This document shows, in pieces, positions 52,007 to 60,124 of a DNA stretch of 64,000 nucleotides. Origin of the DNA: Dictyobacter aurantiacus (GTDB lineage: Bacteria > Chloroflexota > Ktedonobacteria > Ktedonobacterales > Ktedonobacteraceae); assembly GCF_003967515.1 (NCBI RefSeq), contig NZ_BIFQ01000001.1, forward strand, positions 2,046,001-2,110,000. The letters run 5' to 3'. Under the pieces are notes generated by a model. That model worked only from the letters and a program-made list of their open reading frames with translations. It made no database searches and was not told the DNA's origin. The position numbers were made by a program, and so were the translations under genes. Within the stretch, counting starts at the first letter, position 1. Each line of letters begins with the position of its first letter.

Positions 52007-52912
52007 ATGGATCTAATGCAGATTATTAAAACGGTTGTCCTGGCTCTGTTACAGGGTGTAACAGAGCTATTCCCCATCAGTAGCCTGGGACATACTGTTA
52101 TCATTCCTAGTCTGGTGGGCTGGGGGGACCTTGCTGGAGGCACCGCCTGCGGTGGCAAGAGCTGTTTCTTGCCAGTGGTGGTAGCCCTGCACCTGGGCAC
52201 CAGCCTGGCCTTGCTCATTTATTTCTGGCGCGACTGGCTCCAGGTTCTTAAAACCATAGGCAATGTCGCTGTCACCCGCAAGATTACGCGCGGCACCGAA
52301 GAATGGGTCAGTTGGCTCATTATCCTGGGAACCATCCCGGCCGGACTGCTGGGACTCCTGCTCAAAAATAAACTGGAAAACTTATTTTCAGAGCCACAGA
52401 TCGTGGCCGCAGTCCTCTTCTTGAATGGCTCGGTTCTCTTCATCGGCGAGGCCATGCGGCGCCGCGCCGAGGCCAATCTCGCCTCACTGCCACCACGGGA
52501 ACGCGAGGCGCATTTCCGCTCGCTCAAGACCCTCTCGATTAAAGAGGCCCTGCTGGTCGGATTGGCGCAGTCGCTGGCATTGATCCCAGGCTTCTCGCGC
52601 TCCGGCACCACCATTGTCGCCGGGCTGGGTGTACGCCTGACGCACGAAGACGCGGCCCGCTACTCATTCCTGCTCGGCACGCCGGTCATCCTGGCCGCCT
52701 CAGCGCTTGAGGTTCCTGTGCTCTTCCATCAGAGCCAGTTCCCGTTCTGGCTGATCATCCTCGGCATGGTAATCTCCGGGGTCGCTGCCTACTTGAGTAC
52801 AGCCTTCCTGACCAGATACTTTGAAAAGGGACGCCTCGATCCCTTCGCCTACTATTGCTGGGCAGCCGGACTGATCACCCTGGTTCTATTTGCCTTTGTC
52901 CTGCACGTCTAA
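52007..52912 (+). CDS. uppP: Undecaprenyl-diphosphatase UppP (BacA)
   Basis: Integral-membrane phosphatase that recycles the undecaprenyl-phosphate carrier for cell-wall synthesis. 301 residues with eight or so helices and the signature regions GVTELFPISSLGHTVIIPSL (motif with Glu and Ser/His) and GFSRSGTTIVAGL (second motif with Arg). The first motif has SSLGH where the family commonly has SSSGH, a single conservative-looking change. There is an insertion of about 18 residues with two Cys (ACGGKSCF) after the first helix. It follows mltG by 34 bases, so it is probably in one operon. Confidence 0.9.
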   Translation: MDLMQIIKTVVLALLQGVTELFPISSLGHTVIIPSLVGWGDLAGGTACGGKSCFLPVVVALHLGTSLALLIYFWRDWLQVLKTIGNVAVTRKITRGTEEWVSWLIILGTIPAGLLGLLLKNKLENLFSEPQIVAAVLFLNGSVLFIGEAMRRRAEANLASLPPREREAHFRSLKTLSIKEALLVGLAQSLALIPGFSRSGTTIVAGLGVRLTHEDAARYSFLLGTPVILAASALEVPVLFHQSQFPFWLIILGMVISGVAAYLSTAFLTRYFEKGRLDPFAYYCWAAGLITLVLFAFVLHV

Positions 52913-52925
52913 GCATAGCAGCAGC

Positions 52926-52966
52926 AAAAACGGCCATCCGACGTTTTTGACGCGGTGGCCGTTTTT
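52926..52966. terminator. Intrinsic terminator between convergent genes
   Basis: Arms AAAAACGGCCA (52926-52936) and TGGCCGTTTTT (52956-52966) with T tract on the right and A tract on the left, placed between uppP (rightward) and the MFS gene (leftward), so it can serve both. Confidence 0.85.
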
Positions 52967-52979
52967 GTTTGTGCTCTCA

Positions 52980-54254
52980 CTAAGGGTATTGGCGCCTCCA
53001 GGGAGATAGCAACAGACAGAATGAAGCCAGAGTCATGCCGATGGCGCCGCATACCAGCGTCAGGCGGATGTCATGGATAAGCTGGCTAAACAACGCCGCC
53101 ACGATCGCCCCCAGTGGACCGATCCCTTCCTGCAACAGGTGCATACATGAGTTGATCCTCCCCTGCAACACCTCCGGGACCGTGCTCTGCCGCCAGCTGA
53201 TCTCGTTGACGATATAGATGGTCAGCGCGCAATCGCCCGTGAGTTGGGTCAGCATCAATATCGCGACAACGATCCAGGTGGGACCTGCGGCCAGGGCTGT
53301 AACCACAGCCATCACCCCAAACAGCAGCGTCGCACCAATCATAGATCGACCAGGACCAAAGCGGCGCGCGACCCTGATCGCCAGCCACGCCCCCAGCAGG
53401 TTGCCAACGCCTCCCATCATCACGACCAGTCCATAGCCGAGCAGCGATAGCCGCAGGGTACGCAACAGGTACAGCATATACAGGGTGGCAAAAGTGCCTC
53501 CACAGAAGTTAAAGAGGGCGGTATAGGCGGCGATGGCCCTCAACTTCGGCTGACCCAGCAAGAAGCGCAATCCGTCTCGCAGATCGTGCCAGATCGATGA
53601 ACGCTCGGTGAGGGGCGCCACAGGATGTTCAGGAAACCTCAGGCGCCAGATACAGCACGCCGAGATAACAAAGGTACTGGCATCGATCAGCAGGGCCAGC
53701 GGAGCCCTGAGCAACTGCAAGAGCCATGAAGCAAACGGTGGGCCAGCGATCTCTGCCAGGGCGTCGCTAACACCCAGGCGACCATTGCCAACGATAAGAT
53801 CATCTCCCTGTAACAGCGCGGGAAGCAGTGAGCGGAACGCCACCTCAAAGAAAATCGTGCAGACGCTAACGACCAGCGTCACCACGTACAGCGCCTCTAT
53901 GCGCAGGACGCCAGACAGGTAGAGCAGCGGGATAGTACAGAGCAAAGCGGCCCGTCCCAGGTCCGCCAGCATCATTACCGGTCGACGCGGCAAACGATCG
54001 ATCCAGACACCAGCAAACAGGCTGATCAACAAAACAGGTAGCGAATTGCAGGCCACCAGCAATCCTAACTGCAATGGGCTGGCCTGTAAAAACTGGATAG
54101 CAATCAGCGGCAGACCTGAAAGTGAAATGTATGAGCCGAACTTCGACAGCGTCTGACCACTCCATAGCAGACTAAACTGCGGCTGCCGCAGGAAAAATGA
54201 ACGCCGACCTGAAGTGCTCCCCTCCGGCCGCGAGGCCAATGTCTCCTGATCCAT
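52980..54254 (-). CDS. MFS transporter, drug-efflux-like
   Basis: Twelve-helix major-facilitator exporter of 424 residues. Family elements: FSLLWSGQTLSKFGSYISLSGLPLIAI (first helix of the MFS_3 group), the loop motif GVWIDRLPRRPVMMLADLGR (motif A) and SWRQSTVPEVLQGRINSCMHL in the second half. The MFS_3 group includes multidrug and macrolide exporters. ATG 54254 (MDQETLAS) follows GGGAGAGGA; the frame is open to 54344 but those 30 residues are Cys/Pro-rich and unlikely. Monocistronic. Confidence 0.85.
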   Translation of the reverse strand: MDQETLASRPEGSTSGRRSFFLRQPQFSLLWSGQTLSKFGSYISLSGLPLIAIQFLQASPLQLGLLVACNSLPVLLISLFAGVWIDRLPRRPVMMLADLGRAALLCTIPLLYLSGVLRIEALYVVTLVVSVCTIFFEVAFRSLLPALLQGDDLIVGNGRLGVSDALAEIAGPPFASWLLQLLRAPLALLIDASTFVISACCIWRLRFPEHPVAPLTERSSIWHDLRDGLRFLLGQPKLRAIAAYTALFNFCGGTFATLYMLYLLRTLRLSLLGYGLVVMMGGVGNLLGAWLAIRVARRFGPGRSMIGATLLFGVMAVVTALAAGPTWIVVAILMLTQLTGDCALTIYIVNEISWRQSTVPEVLQGRINSCMHLLQEGIGPLGAIVAALFSQLIHDIRLTLVCGAIGMTLASFCLLLSPWRRQYP

Positions 54255-54682
54255 ATTCCTCTCCCAGAGAAATGCTTTTGGGCACAACAAAAAATTTTCC
54301 GCAGCGCGCGGAATACAGCAAAAGGGATAGTGTGCCGCAGGCACGCTTCTCAGCGGGTGAGGACATGCACTACTGCAGGGTCAGAAGCAAACGGACCCTG
54401 AGTATAATTGAGGTCTGCGTTATTAATCAAGAAGAGATTAATGTCTCACATGAGCGCGGCGGCACTTATGCGAGAACGATGAAGCTGGTACCCATCGGGG
54501 CACCTCCGATCTTTCGATATATGTATCTCTTCTATATTACCGGAAAATGCATATTTTTACAATCCTTAATCGGAGGCGAGCTCCAAACCTATGGGTATAT
54601 GTGTGTGATGGAACAGGTGCGCGAATGCGCACCTGTTCCATCACACACATATCTCTCGCGGACGCGCGTGTGGGGGCGGTGG
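54255..54682. other. Intergenic region with one palindrome
   Basis: 428 bases between fmt end and the MFS start (both leftward). Contains the palindrome at 54597-54652 followed on the right by a shortened right-flank motif (CGCGGACGCGCGTGTGGGGG). An open frame at 54197-54691 reads through the palindrome and is not convincing. Confidence 0.65.
54597..54652. repeat. Long perfect palindrome (26-bp arms)
   Basis: Arms 54597-54622 and 54627-54652 match 26/26 with loop GAAT; tip GGTGCGC/GCGCACC. It lies about 30 bases after the fmt stop on the leftward strand. Confidence 0.95.
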
Positions 54683-55660
54683 TTATGCTAATGTTTCGCC
54701 GGCGATGTTGGCGTAACCACGCAAAAATTCATCGGCCCCAAGGGCTTTTTTGCCTTCGAGCTGGAGCTGCTTGATCAGCAGGAGGCCCGATCCGGTGGTG
54801 ACGACGAGTACTTTATGGCCAGCCTCTTCTCGGATGCTGACAGCGCCCGGTGTGGTCGCCACGGTTAATTCTACGTTGCTGAGTGGCTGGGCACTGATGA
54901 TCTTTAGCAGTTTGCCACGCCAGTGCGTATAAGCACCGGGCCACGGCTGGTAGGCGCGTATTTTGCGGGCCAGCACCGCGGCGGGCCGTGTCCAATCGAT
55001 CAGGCCATCTTCTTTGGTGAGCATGTGTGTATGGGTGGCACGCTCCTCATCCTGCGGCTCAGGGGTAATTTTGCGCTCAACCCACTGGGGAAGAACTTCG
55101 AGCAGAGCCCGAGCACCCAGTTCGGCCAGTTTGCCGGTCAGGCTGCCGGTGGTCTCCTCGGCATCGATGGAGACAGCGTACCTGGTCAGCACCGGACCGG
55201 TATCAATGCCCGCGTCCAGTAGCATGATAGATACCCCGCTCTCGTGATCACCCTGAATAATTGCTTCGGCGATCGGATCGGGGCCGCGATATCTGGGCAA
55301 CAGCGAAGCATGAATGTTCAGGGTGCCATAACGAGGCTGATCCAGCACCTTCTGCGGCAGAATCTGTCCAAAGGCCGCCACAATATACAGATCCGCCTTG
55401 TATTCCGCCAACGCATCGCTATTAGCCTGCTTCTTAAAAGAACCCGGCTGCCAGACAGGAATCTCATGCGCCATTGCCGTCTGCTTCACCGGTGAATAGA
55501 CTACGCCACGCCCGCGACCGGCGGGCTTATCTGGACGCGTTATCACCGTCACTATCTCATAACCCTCCGGCAGAACCTCGCCCGCTGCCCTCCCTTTAAT
55601 CAAAGCCTCCAGGGCCGGAACCGCGAAATGCGGCGTCCCCATATAGATAATTCGTAACAT
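54683..55660 (-). CDS. fmt: Methionyl-tRNA formyltransferase
   Basis: Formylates initiator Met-tRNA using 10-formyl-tetrahydrofolate. 325 residues. It begins LRIIYMGTPHFAVPALEAL, has the formyl-donor site around LNIHASLLPRYRGPDPIAEA (Asn/His/Asp catalytic residues) and GVSIMLLDAGIDTGPVL, and the C-terminal tRNA-binding barrel with AYQPWPGAYTHWRGKLLKI. ATG 55660 is the family-standard start and follows GAGGGGGAC; the frame extends upstream to 55765 with no supporting sequence. def is not adjacent. Confidence 0.95.
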   Translation of the reverse strand: MLRIIYMGTPHFAVPALEALIKGRAAGEVLPEGYEIVTVITRPDKPAGRGRGVVYSPVKQTAMAHEIPVWQPGSFKKQANSDALAEYKADLYIVAAFGQILPQKVLDQPRYGTLNIHASLLPRYRGPDPIAEAIIQGDHESGVSIMLLDAGIDTGPVLTRYAVSIDAEETTGSLTGKLAELGARALLEVLPQWVERKITPEPQDEERATHTHMLTKEDGLIDWTRPAAVLARKIRAYQPWPGAYTHWRGKLLKIISAQPLSNVELTVATTPGAVSIREEAGHKVLVVTTGSGLLLIKQLQLEGKKALGADEFLRGYANIAGETLA

Positions 55661-56031
55661 ACAAGTGTCCCCCTCTACATCAGTAAACATCTTCGCGCAG
55701 CATACATGCAATCGCTTTTTCGAGTATACATTTTTTGATACGAAAGAGCATCCCTCAAAATTCATATTCTAACGCATGCAAACAATAGGCGAATGATCTT
55801 TTATCGGCCTGAGTGGTGGGTTTAACCACTTTCCAACTATCTTTATAACTCACACATTACCGTATTCTTGCTCTTATGGCGCAAGGGCTCAACATGGACA
55901 TAAGTCACATAATATACCTGTACAACTTTTCTTTTTGGTATATACTCTCTAATATGCATCGCATTCTTCAAACTCAATAATCTAGTGGAGCGTCGTTTTT
56001 CGCCCGGTACATCATAGATAAGGAGATCGCT
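55661..56031. other. Divergent intergenic region, little structure
   Basis: 371 bases between fmt (leftward) and the unknown gene at 56032. A short inverted repeat AGTGGT/ACCACT occurs at about 55813-55831, and a T-rich stretch with TATATACTCT near 55940. No palindrome of the long type is present. Confidence 0.5.
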
Positions 56032-56580
56032 ATGTCCTGGTCATCACCCCAAGAAGCCATCATTCAGCATATTCCACGTTCTCAAGCCTTACATGAAGCC
56101 ATCTTTGGGCCTGCCAGCACGAGCATCCTACCTGAAACGATCCAGTTCCTCAAGGCCCATTCTGTTGCTCACTATCAGATGCATGTTATTCAATATGAAA
56201 ACCAGGCGCACGAGCAATGGTTAGAGACACTGCTTGTACAGGAAGACGCCGGTCACCAATGGGAAGTCCTGGGAAGCACCGTCATGGTTGACGAGTGGAA
56301 TCCACTACGAGAAGTCCCCTCAAATATTACTTCTCAACCACAATTGCAGTTGGTCTGGGAACAACTGCCCTCCGGTCCATTCTGGGCACGAGGAAAAGTC
56401 ATCCAGAACGGTTCAGAGATTTCACACGTGCACCTGCAGGATGCCGCCGGGCATCACTTCGAGGATACAGTTACTAATGGCATTGTACTTTTCGCGCATG
56501 ATAACAAGATCCAGTTCCCCTTGCTGGTGCAGTTCTATAACCAGCTTGACCAGCTCGTAGGCCAGGAAACGCTCCAATAG
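56032..56580 (+). CDS. Unknown protein (182 aa)
   Basis: Family not recognised. Soluble, with many aromatic and Gln/His residues and a probable beta-rich centre (LETLLVQEDAGHQWEVLGST, QPQLQLVWEQLPSGPFWARG) and a closing segment IQFPLLVQFYNQLDQLVGQE. No signal peptide. ATG 56032 follows AAGGAG. The long palindrome at 56593 starts only 12 bases after the stop. Confidence 0.6.
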   Translation: MSWSSPQEAIIQHIPRSQALHEAIFGPASTSILPETIQFLKAHSVAHYQMHVIQYENQAHEQWLETLLVQEDAGHQWEVLGSTVMVDEWNPLREVPSNITSQPQLQLVWEQLPSGPFWARGKVIQNGSEISHVHLQDAAGHHFEDTVTNGIVLFAHDNKIQFPLLVQFYNQLDQLVGQETLQ

Positions 56581-56592
56581 AAACATATTTTT

Positions 56593-56658
56593 CACGGAGT
56601 CGGCGGTATGGTGGTGGACGCGCAGGTGCGCGTCCACCACCATACCGCCGACTCCGTG
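56593..56658. repeat. Long perfect palindrome (32-bp arms)
   Basis: Arms 56593-56624 and 56627-56658 match 32/32 with loop GG; tip GACGCGCA/TGCGCGTC. Outer arm contains GGTATGGTGGTG as at 49996. Could terminate the upstream gene. Confidence 0.95.
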
Positions 56659-56799
56659 GATGAGAGAATGGTGTGATAACACTGATCCTCTGCTTCATTC
56701 ACGACAGTGAAAGAAGGACTTTCAGGCTATTTTGATACCAGGGGGCACAATTCGGTTATGCTATAGGTGCATTGTAGTGTTTATCAGAAGGAGTTGTTC

Positions 56800-59001
56800 A
56801 TGCACCAGGGGGATCAACAAGGCAGAGGTACCTCTAACCAATCTTTGGCCCCACTGCCTTCAACCAATTATAATACGGTGCTTTCACCGACACCGATACC
56901 AGTTGAAACAGTTCAGAAGGAGCCGAAGATGCTCACCTTTGATCTGAACGCGACCACTCCGCCACTGATCGATCCCCAGATGACGATGCAGCGTACTGAC
57001 GAGATCAATACAGTTCAACAAATGTTCAGTGATGCGCAAACCAGCGCGGTTATGTTAATTGGTACACCTGGTACCGGCAAATCAACGCTGGCGGCCTTGC
57101 TCTTTCGCCGCCTGCAGATGGCCAGGAATAATGGTATGCCGGCACCTAAATACCTCGTCTGGCTGACCATCGGGACATATACGACGCTGCCAAACATCAT
57201 CGCGGCTATTCTGGCGGGCATAGGAATGCCGGATGAGGGGCTCTTTTTGCTCAAACCAGAGCAGCAAGTCTCAGCACTGCTACGCGCCCTGCGCCGCCCC
57301 TCGGAAACCGCATTGATCGTGCTGGATCAGTTTGAACTACTTCTCCATCCTGAGACCAATCAGGGAGTAGCAGGACGCGGCGCGCTTCCACTCTTTCTGG
57401 ATATGCTGCAAACCGACCTGGGCTTCAGCCGCATCCTGCTGACCAGCTATCATTCTCCCTACGATGAAAATAAGATCAGCAACCCACGTGTGCGCTCTTA
57501 CCTGGTCACGCGCATCAGTCTGCCTGAAGGGGTTGCATTACTCCAGCAGCGAGGTGTCCATGGCACCCCTGAAGAGATCTCATTTGTCTGGCAGCGCTGC
57601 GCCGGACATGCCTATACACTGGTGCTCTGCAGCGCGTTAATCCATCTTAGTGGCATCTCCCTCAACCAGCTGCTAAACGCGCCCGAGTACCGACCATTGT
57701 GGGCGGGCGATGTCATCACCAACTTGATTATCGCCATCCACTACTTTCTCAATCCAACCCAGAATGCCGTCATCCATGCCCTCAGCCTCTTTCATGAGCC
57801 GGTTCCGCAGGAAGGCATCTTTATGACTATCACCGGCGATACCATCGAGTCTCAACAACGGCAGGGACAAGAACATATCATTACAGCCTTTGAGCGGGAG
57901 CTCCAGACTTTGACTTGCGTGGGAGTCATCCAGCTGGTCGCGAATAAAAATAACACGCCAACCTTTGCGCTGCATCCACTGCTGCGCCAGTATATACTGG
58001 AGCATTTCATGCAAGATATCAGCCGCGAGGGTCAAAATAGCAAGGTGCCGCCGTGGCCCGGCAAACATGCGAAGGAACCCAGCCCCGAACAGAGCGAACA
58101 ACAACAAAACGCCTTGATCGCCGGGCATGTCCAGGTAGCGGCGTATTATGAGCACATGATCCACCGGTTGTGCCCTCCGCGCAAACAACGCACCAGCCTG
58201 CAAGATATCAAAGCCATTATTACTACGCTCCGCCATCTCTGCCTGGGACACCGCTGGCAGCATGCCTGCGATCTACTGTTCCAGGAAGGTCTGCACGAGA
58301 GTATGGTGCAGTGGGGCGCATGGAATACATTGATCGGTCTGTATACCGCGATGCTACCTCCCTTTGGTACATTGAAACCACAGGACGAAGGAATAGTCGC
58401 CAGTCATGTAGGCACACTCTATGGACGCATTGGTGAGTATCAACAGAGCAAGGTCTATTTTGACCAGGCACTGGCCTTGCAACGGCACCACAACGATCAA
58501 CACGGGGAGGCCGTTACGCTGACCAATCAGGGAGAACTGTTGCGCATCCGTGGCGAGCACCAGCAGGCACGCCGGAACTTTGAACACGCGCTCCAGCTCA
58601 TGCAGGTGCAGCCCGATCTACAGCTCAAAAGCGTTGCCATGCATAATCTGGGCCTGCTCTCGCAGCAAGAGCGGGACTACACCCAGGCTTATAACAACTA
58701 CGTTGATGCGCTCAAACTGGCCGCACAGTTGCGCAATCAACAGTATACCGGAATGATTCTCACCAATCTCGGCATGCTGCTCTATGAACAGCGCCAGCCA
58801 AAGGAGGCGCTGGCGGTAATCTTCGCGGCGCTGCAGATGCGCCTGTCGCTACACGATCCCACAGCCTCCCTGCTGGAGCGCTTCCTGGTCGCCATTGAGC
58901 AAAAGATGGGGTCGGAGAAATACACCCGGCTCTGCTCAGAAGCATTGGATATACAACCGGAGGTACTCTCTCGCTTTGTAGCACCAGATATGCGACAATA
59001 A
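56800..59001 (+). CDS. STAND-type ATPase with TPR domain
   Basis: Large signal-transduction NTPase of 733 residues. A P-loop NTPase domain (about 50-330) has Walker A MLIGTPGTGKSTLAALLF and Walker B TALIVLDQFELLLHP; it is followed by a winged-helix-like region and a C-terminal set of tetratricopeptide repeats (IGEYQQSKVYFDQALALQRH, GEHQQARRNFEHALQLMQVQ, RDYTQAYNNYVDALKLAAQL). No DNA-binding or effector domain is recognisable at either end. ATG 56800 follows AGAAGGAG; another frame-open codon at 56767 lacks a ribosome-binding site. It may form an oligomer on ligand binding. Confidence 0.8.
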   Translation: MHQGDQQGRGTSNQSLAPLPSTNYNTVLSPTPIPVETVQKEPKMLTFDLNATTPPLIDPQMTMQRTDEINTVQQMFSDAQTSAVMLIGTPGTGKSTLAALLFRRLQMARNNGMPAPKYLVWLTIGTYTTLPNIIAAILAGIGMPDEGLFLLKPEQQVSALLRALRRPSETALIVLDQFELLLHPETNQGVAGRGALPLFLDMLQTDLGFSRILLTSYHSPYDENKISNPRVRSYLVTRISLPEGVALLQQRGVHGTPEEISFVWQRCAGHAYTLVLCSALIHLSGISLNQLLNAPEYRPLWAGDVITNLIIAIHYFLNPTQNAVIHALSLFHEPVPQEGIFMTITGDTIESQQRQGQEHIITAFERELQTLTCVGVIQLVANKNNTPTFALHPLLRQYILEHFMQDISREGQNSKVPPWPGKHAKEPSPEQSEQQQNALIAGHVQVAAYYEHMIHRLCPPRKQRTSLQDIKAIITTLRHLCLGHRWQHACDLLFQEGLHESMVQWGAWNTLIGLYTAMLPPFGTLKPQDEGIVASHVGTLYGRIGEYQQSKVYFDQALALQRHHNDQHGEAVTLTNQGELLRIRGEHQQARRNFEHALQLMQVQPDLQLKSVAMHNLGLLSQQERDYTQAYNNYVDALKLAAQLRNQQYTGMILTNLGMLLYEQRQPKEALAVIFAALQMRLSLHDPTASLLERFLVAIEQKMGSEKYTRLCSEALDIQPEVLSRFVAPDMRQ

Positions 59002-59051
59002 AACCAGACAATACCTGATTATCCATTGGAGACGAAAGAGGATTTCATCGC

Positions 59052-59750
59052 ATGGCCACTACTACAGGCCCACAAGAAAAGCAAGCCGCCTCGGAACATA
59101 TTGAGGCTACTCTACCTGCCTCCTTCCAGGGCTGGCTGCTTCTCCTATTGGTCTTTCTCGCTGGAGCGGCATCGCTTTCCGTAGAGATGGCCGCCTCGCG
59201 GCTGCTATCACCCTACTTTGGCGATTCGTTATTTGTATGGGCCAGTATCATTGGTCTTATCCTGCTCTATCTGACAGTCGGTTATTACGTCGGGGGACTA
59301 CTAGCGGACCGCTACCCACGCCCGGTCTACCTCTACTATATTACGGGAGTAGCCTCGCTACTGATCCTGCTAATTCCACTGATCTCAGGACCCGTATTAA
59401 GCTGGGCGCAATTGACCTTTGCCCCATATGATGTGGGAGTACTCTACGGCTCACTGCTTACCGTCATCATCCTGTTTGCGCTGCCAACTATCCTGCTGGG
59501 ATGCGTCTCACCATACTCTATTCGCATTCGCATTCAGCAGGTGGGCAGCGCCGGTCGCGTCTCCGGCCAACTCTACGCGATTTCGACAGCGGGCAGTATC
59601 CTGGGCACATTTCTGCCTGTACTGGTCTTGCTACCCTACCTGGGGGTCAGGCTCACCTTCCTGAGCACCGGACTCGTGCTCTTGATCATCTCGGTGATAG
59701 GCATACTCAGCACCAGCAGCCAGGCAGCCCGGGCGCCGCAGCAAACCTAA
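59052..59750 (+). CDS. Stand-alone membrane domain of spermidine-synthase-like proteins
   Basis: Six- or seven-helix membrane protein of 232 residues resembling the N-terminal membrane half of fused MFS/spermidine-synthase proteins: FLAGAASLSVEMAASRLLSP, GLILLYLTVGYYVGGLLADR, TILLGCVSPYSIRI and the STAGSILGTFLPVLVLLPYL segment. The expected C-terminal aminopropyltransferase domain is absent, and no such gene follows before the next palindromes. It may be a natural short form or a separated partner. ATG 59052 follows AGAGGA. Confidence 0.72.
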   Translation: MATTTGPQEKQAASEHIEATLPASFQGWLLLLLVFLAGAASLSVEMAASRLLSPYFGDSLFVWASIIGLILLYLTVGYYVGGLLADRYPRPVYLYYITGVASLLILLIPLISGPVLSWAQLTFAPYDVGVLYGSLLTVIILFALPTILLGCVSPYSIRIRIQQVGSAGRVSGQLYAISTAGSILGTFLPVLVLLPYLGVRLTFLSTGLVLLIISVIGILSTSSQAARAPQQT

Positions 59751-59784
59751 TCCCCTTCGACCAGATAGAGGGTACACAGATATC

Positions 59785-59840
59785 TATTAATATTAGTACA
59801 GCAGGAGCGCAGATGCGCTCCTGCTGTACTAATATTAATA
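59785..59840. repeat. Long perfect palindrome (26-bp arms)
   Basis: Arms 59785-59810 and 59815-59840 match 26/26 with loop AGAT; tip GGAGCGC/GCGCTCC. The outer arm TATTAGTACA corresponds to TATTGGTGCA at 8311 and 59938, with changes present in both arms. Confidence 0.95.
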
Positions 59841-59937
59841 AACGAGTGCGGACGCCAGTGCGGGGACGCGAATGCGCCCCCGATGCACCATCTCACAAAC
59901 AACCTCTGCGCGCCTGAGGTGCCTGAATATCTATTTA

Positions 59938-59973
59938 TATTGGTGCAGCGAATGCGCACTCGCTGCACCAATA
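59938..59973. repeat. Short palindrome (14-bp arms)
   Basis: Arms 59938-59951 and 59960-59973 match 14/14 around ATGCGCAC. It is followed by AAAAA and the right flank ACGAGTGCGGCCGCGTATGC. Confidence 0.9.
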
Positions 59974-60124
59974 CAAAAAAACGAGTGCGGCCGCGTATGC
60001 GGACGCCAGTGTGGGGCAAGACATGCAACAGAGTATTTAAAACATTTTGCCATCCCCTTGTGATATACTAACCATGTTTCCATGTGCGGCCTCCGCTCCT
60101 GTCTAAGAAAGGATGTCCCGATAG

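Larger units (their letters stand above)
59751..60124. other. Intergenic region with two palindromes and right flanks
   Basis: 374 bases between two rightward genes. Contains palindrome 59785-59840, a flank at 59842-59881, palindrome 59938-59973 and another flank at 59981-60019. No gene supported; the M16 gene ribosome-binding site is near 60110. Confidence 0.7.

Noticed and set aside
54197..54691. Open frame of 164 codons overlapping the MFS start and the palindrome
   Set aside because: It reads antisense through the MFS N-terminus and across a palindrome; composition is not protein-like.
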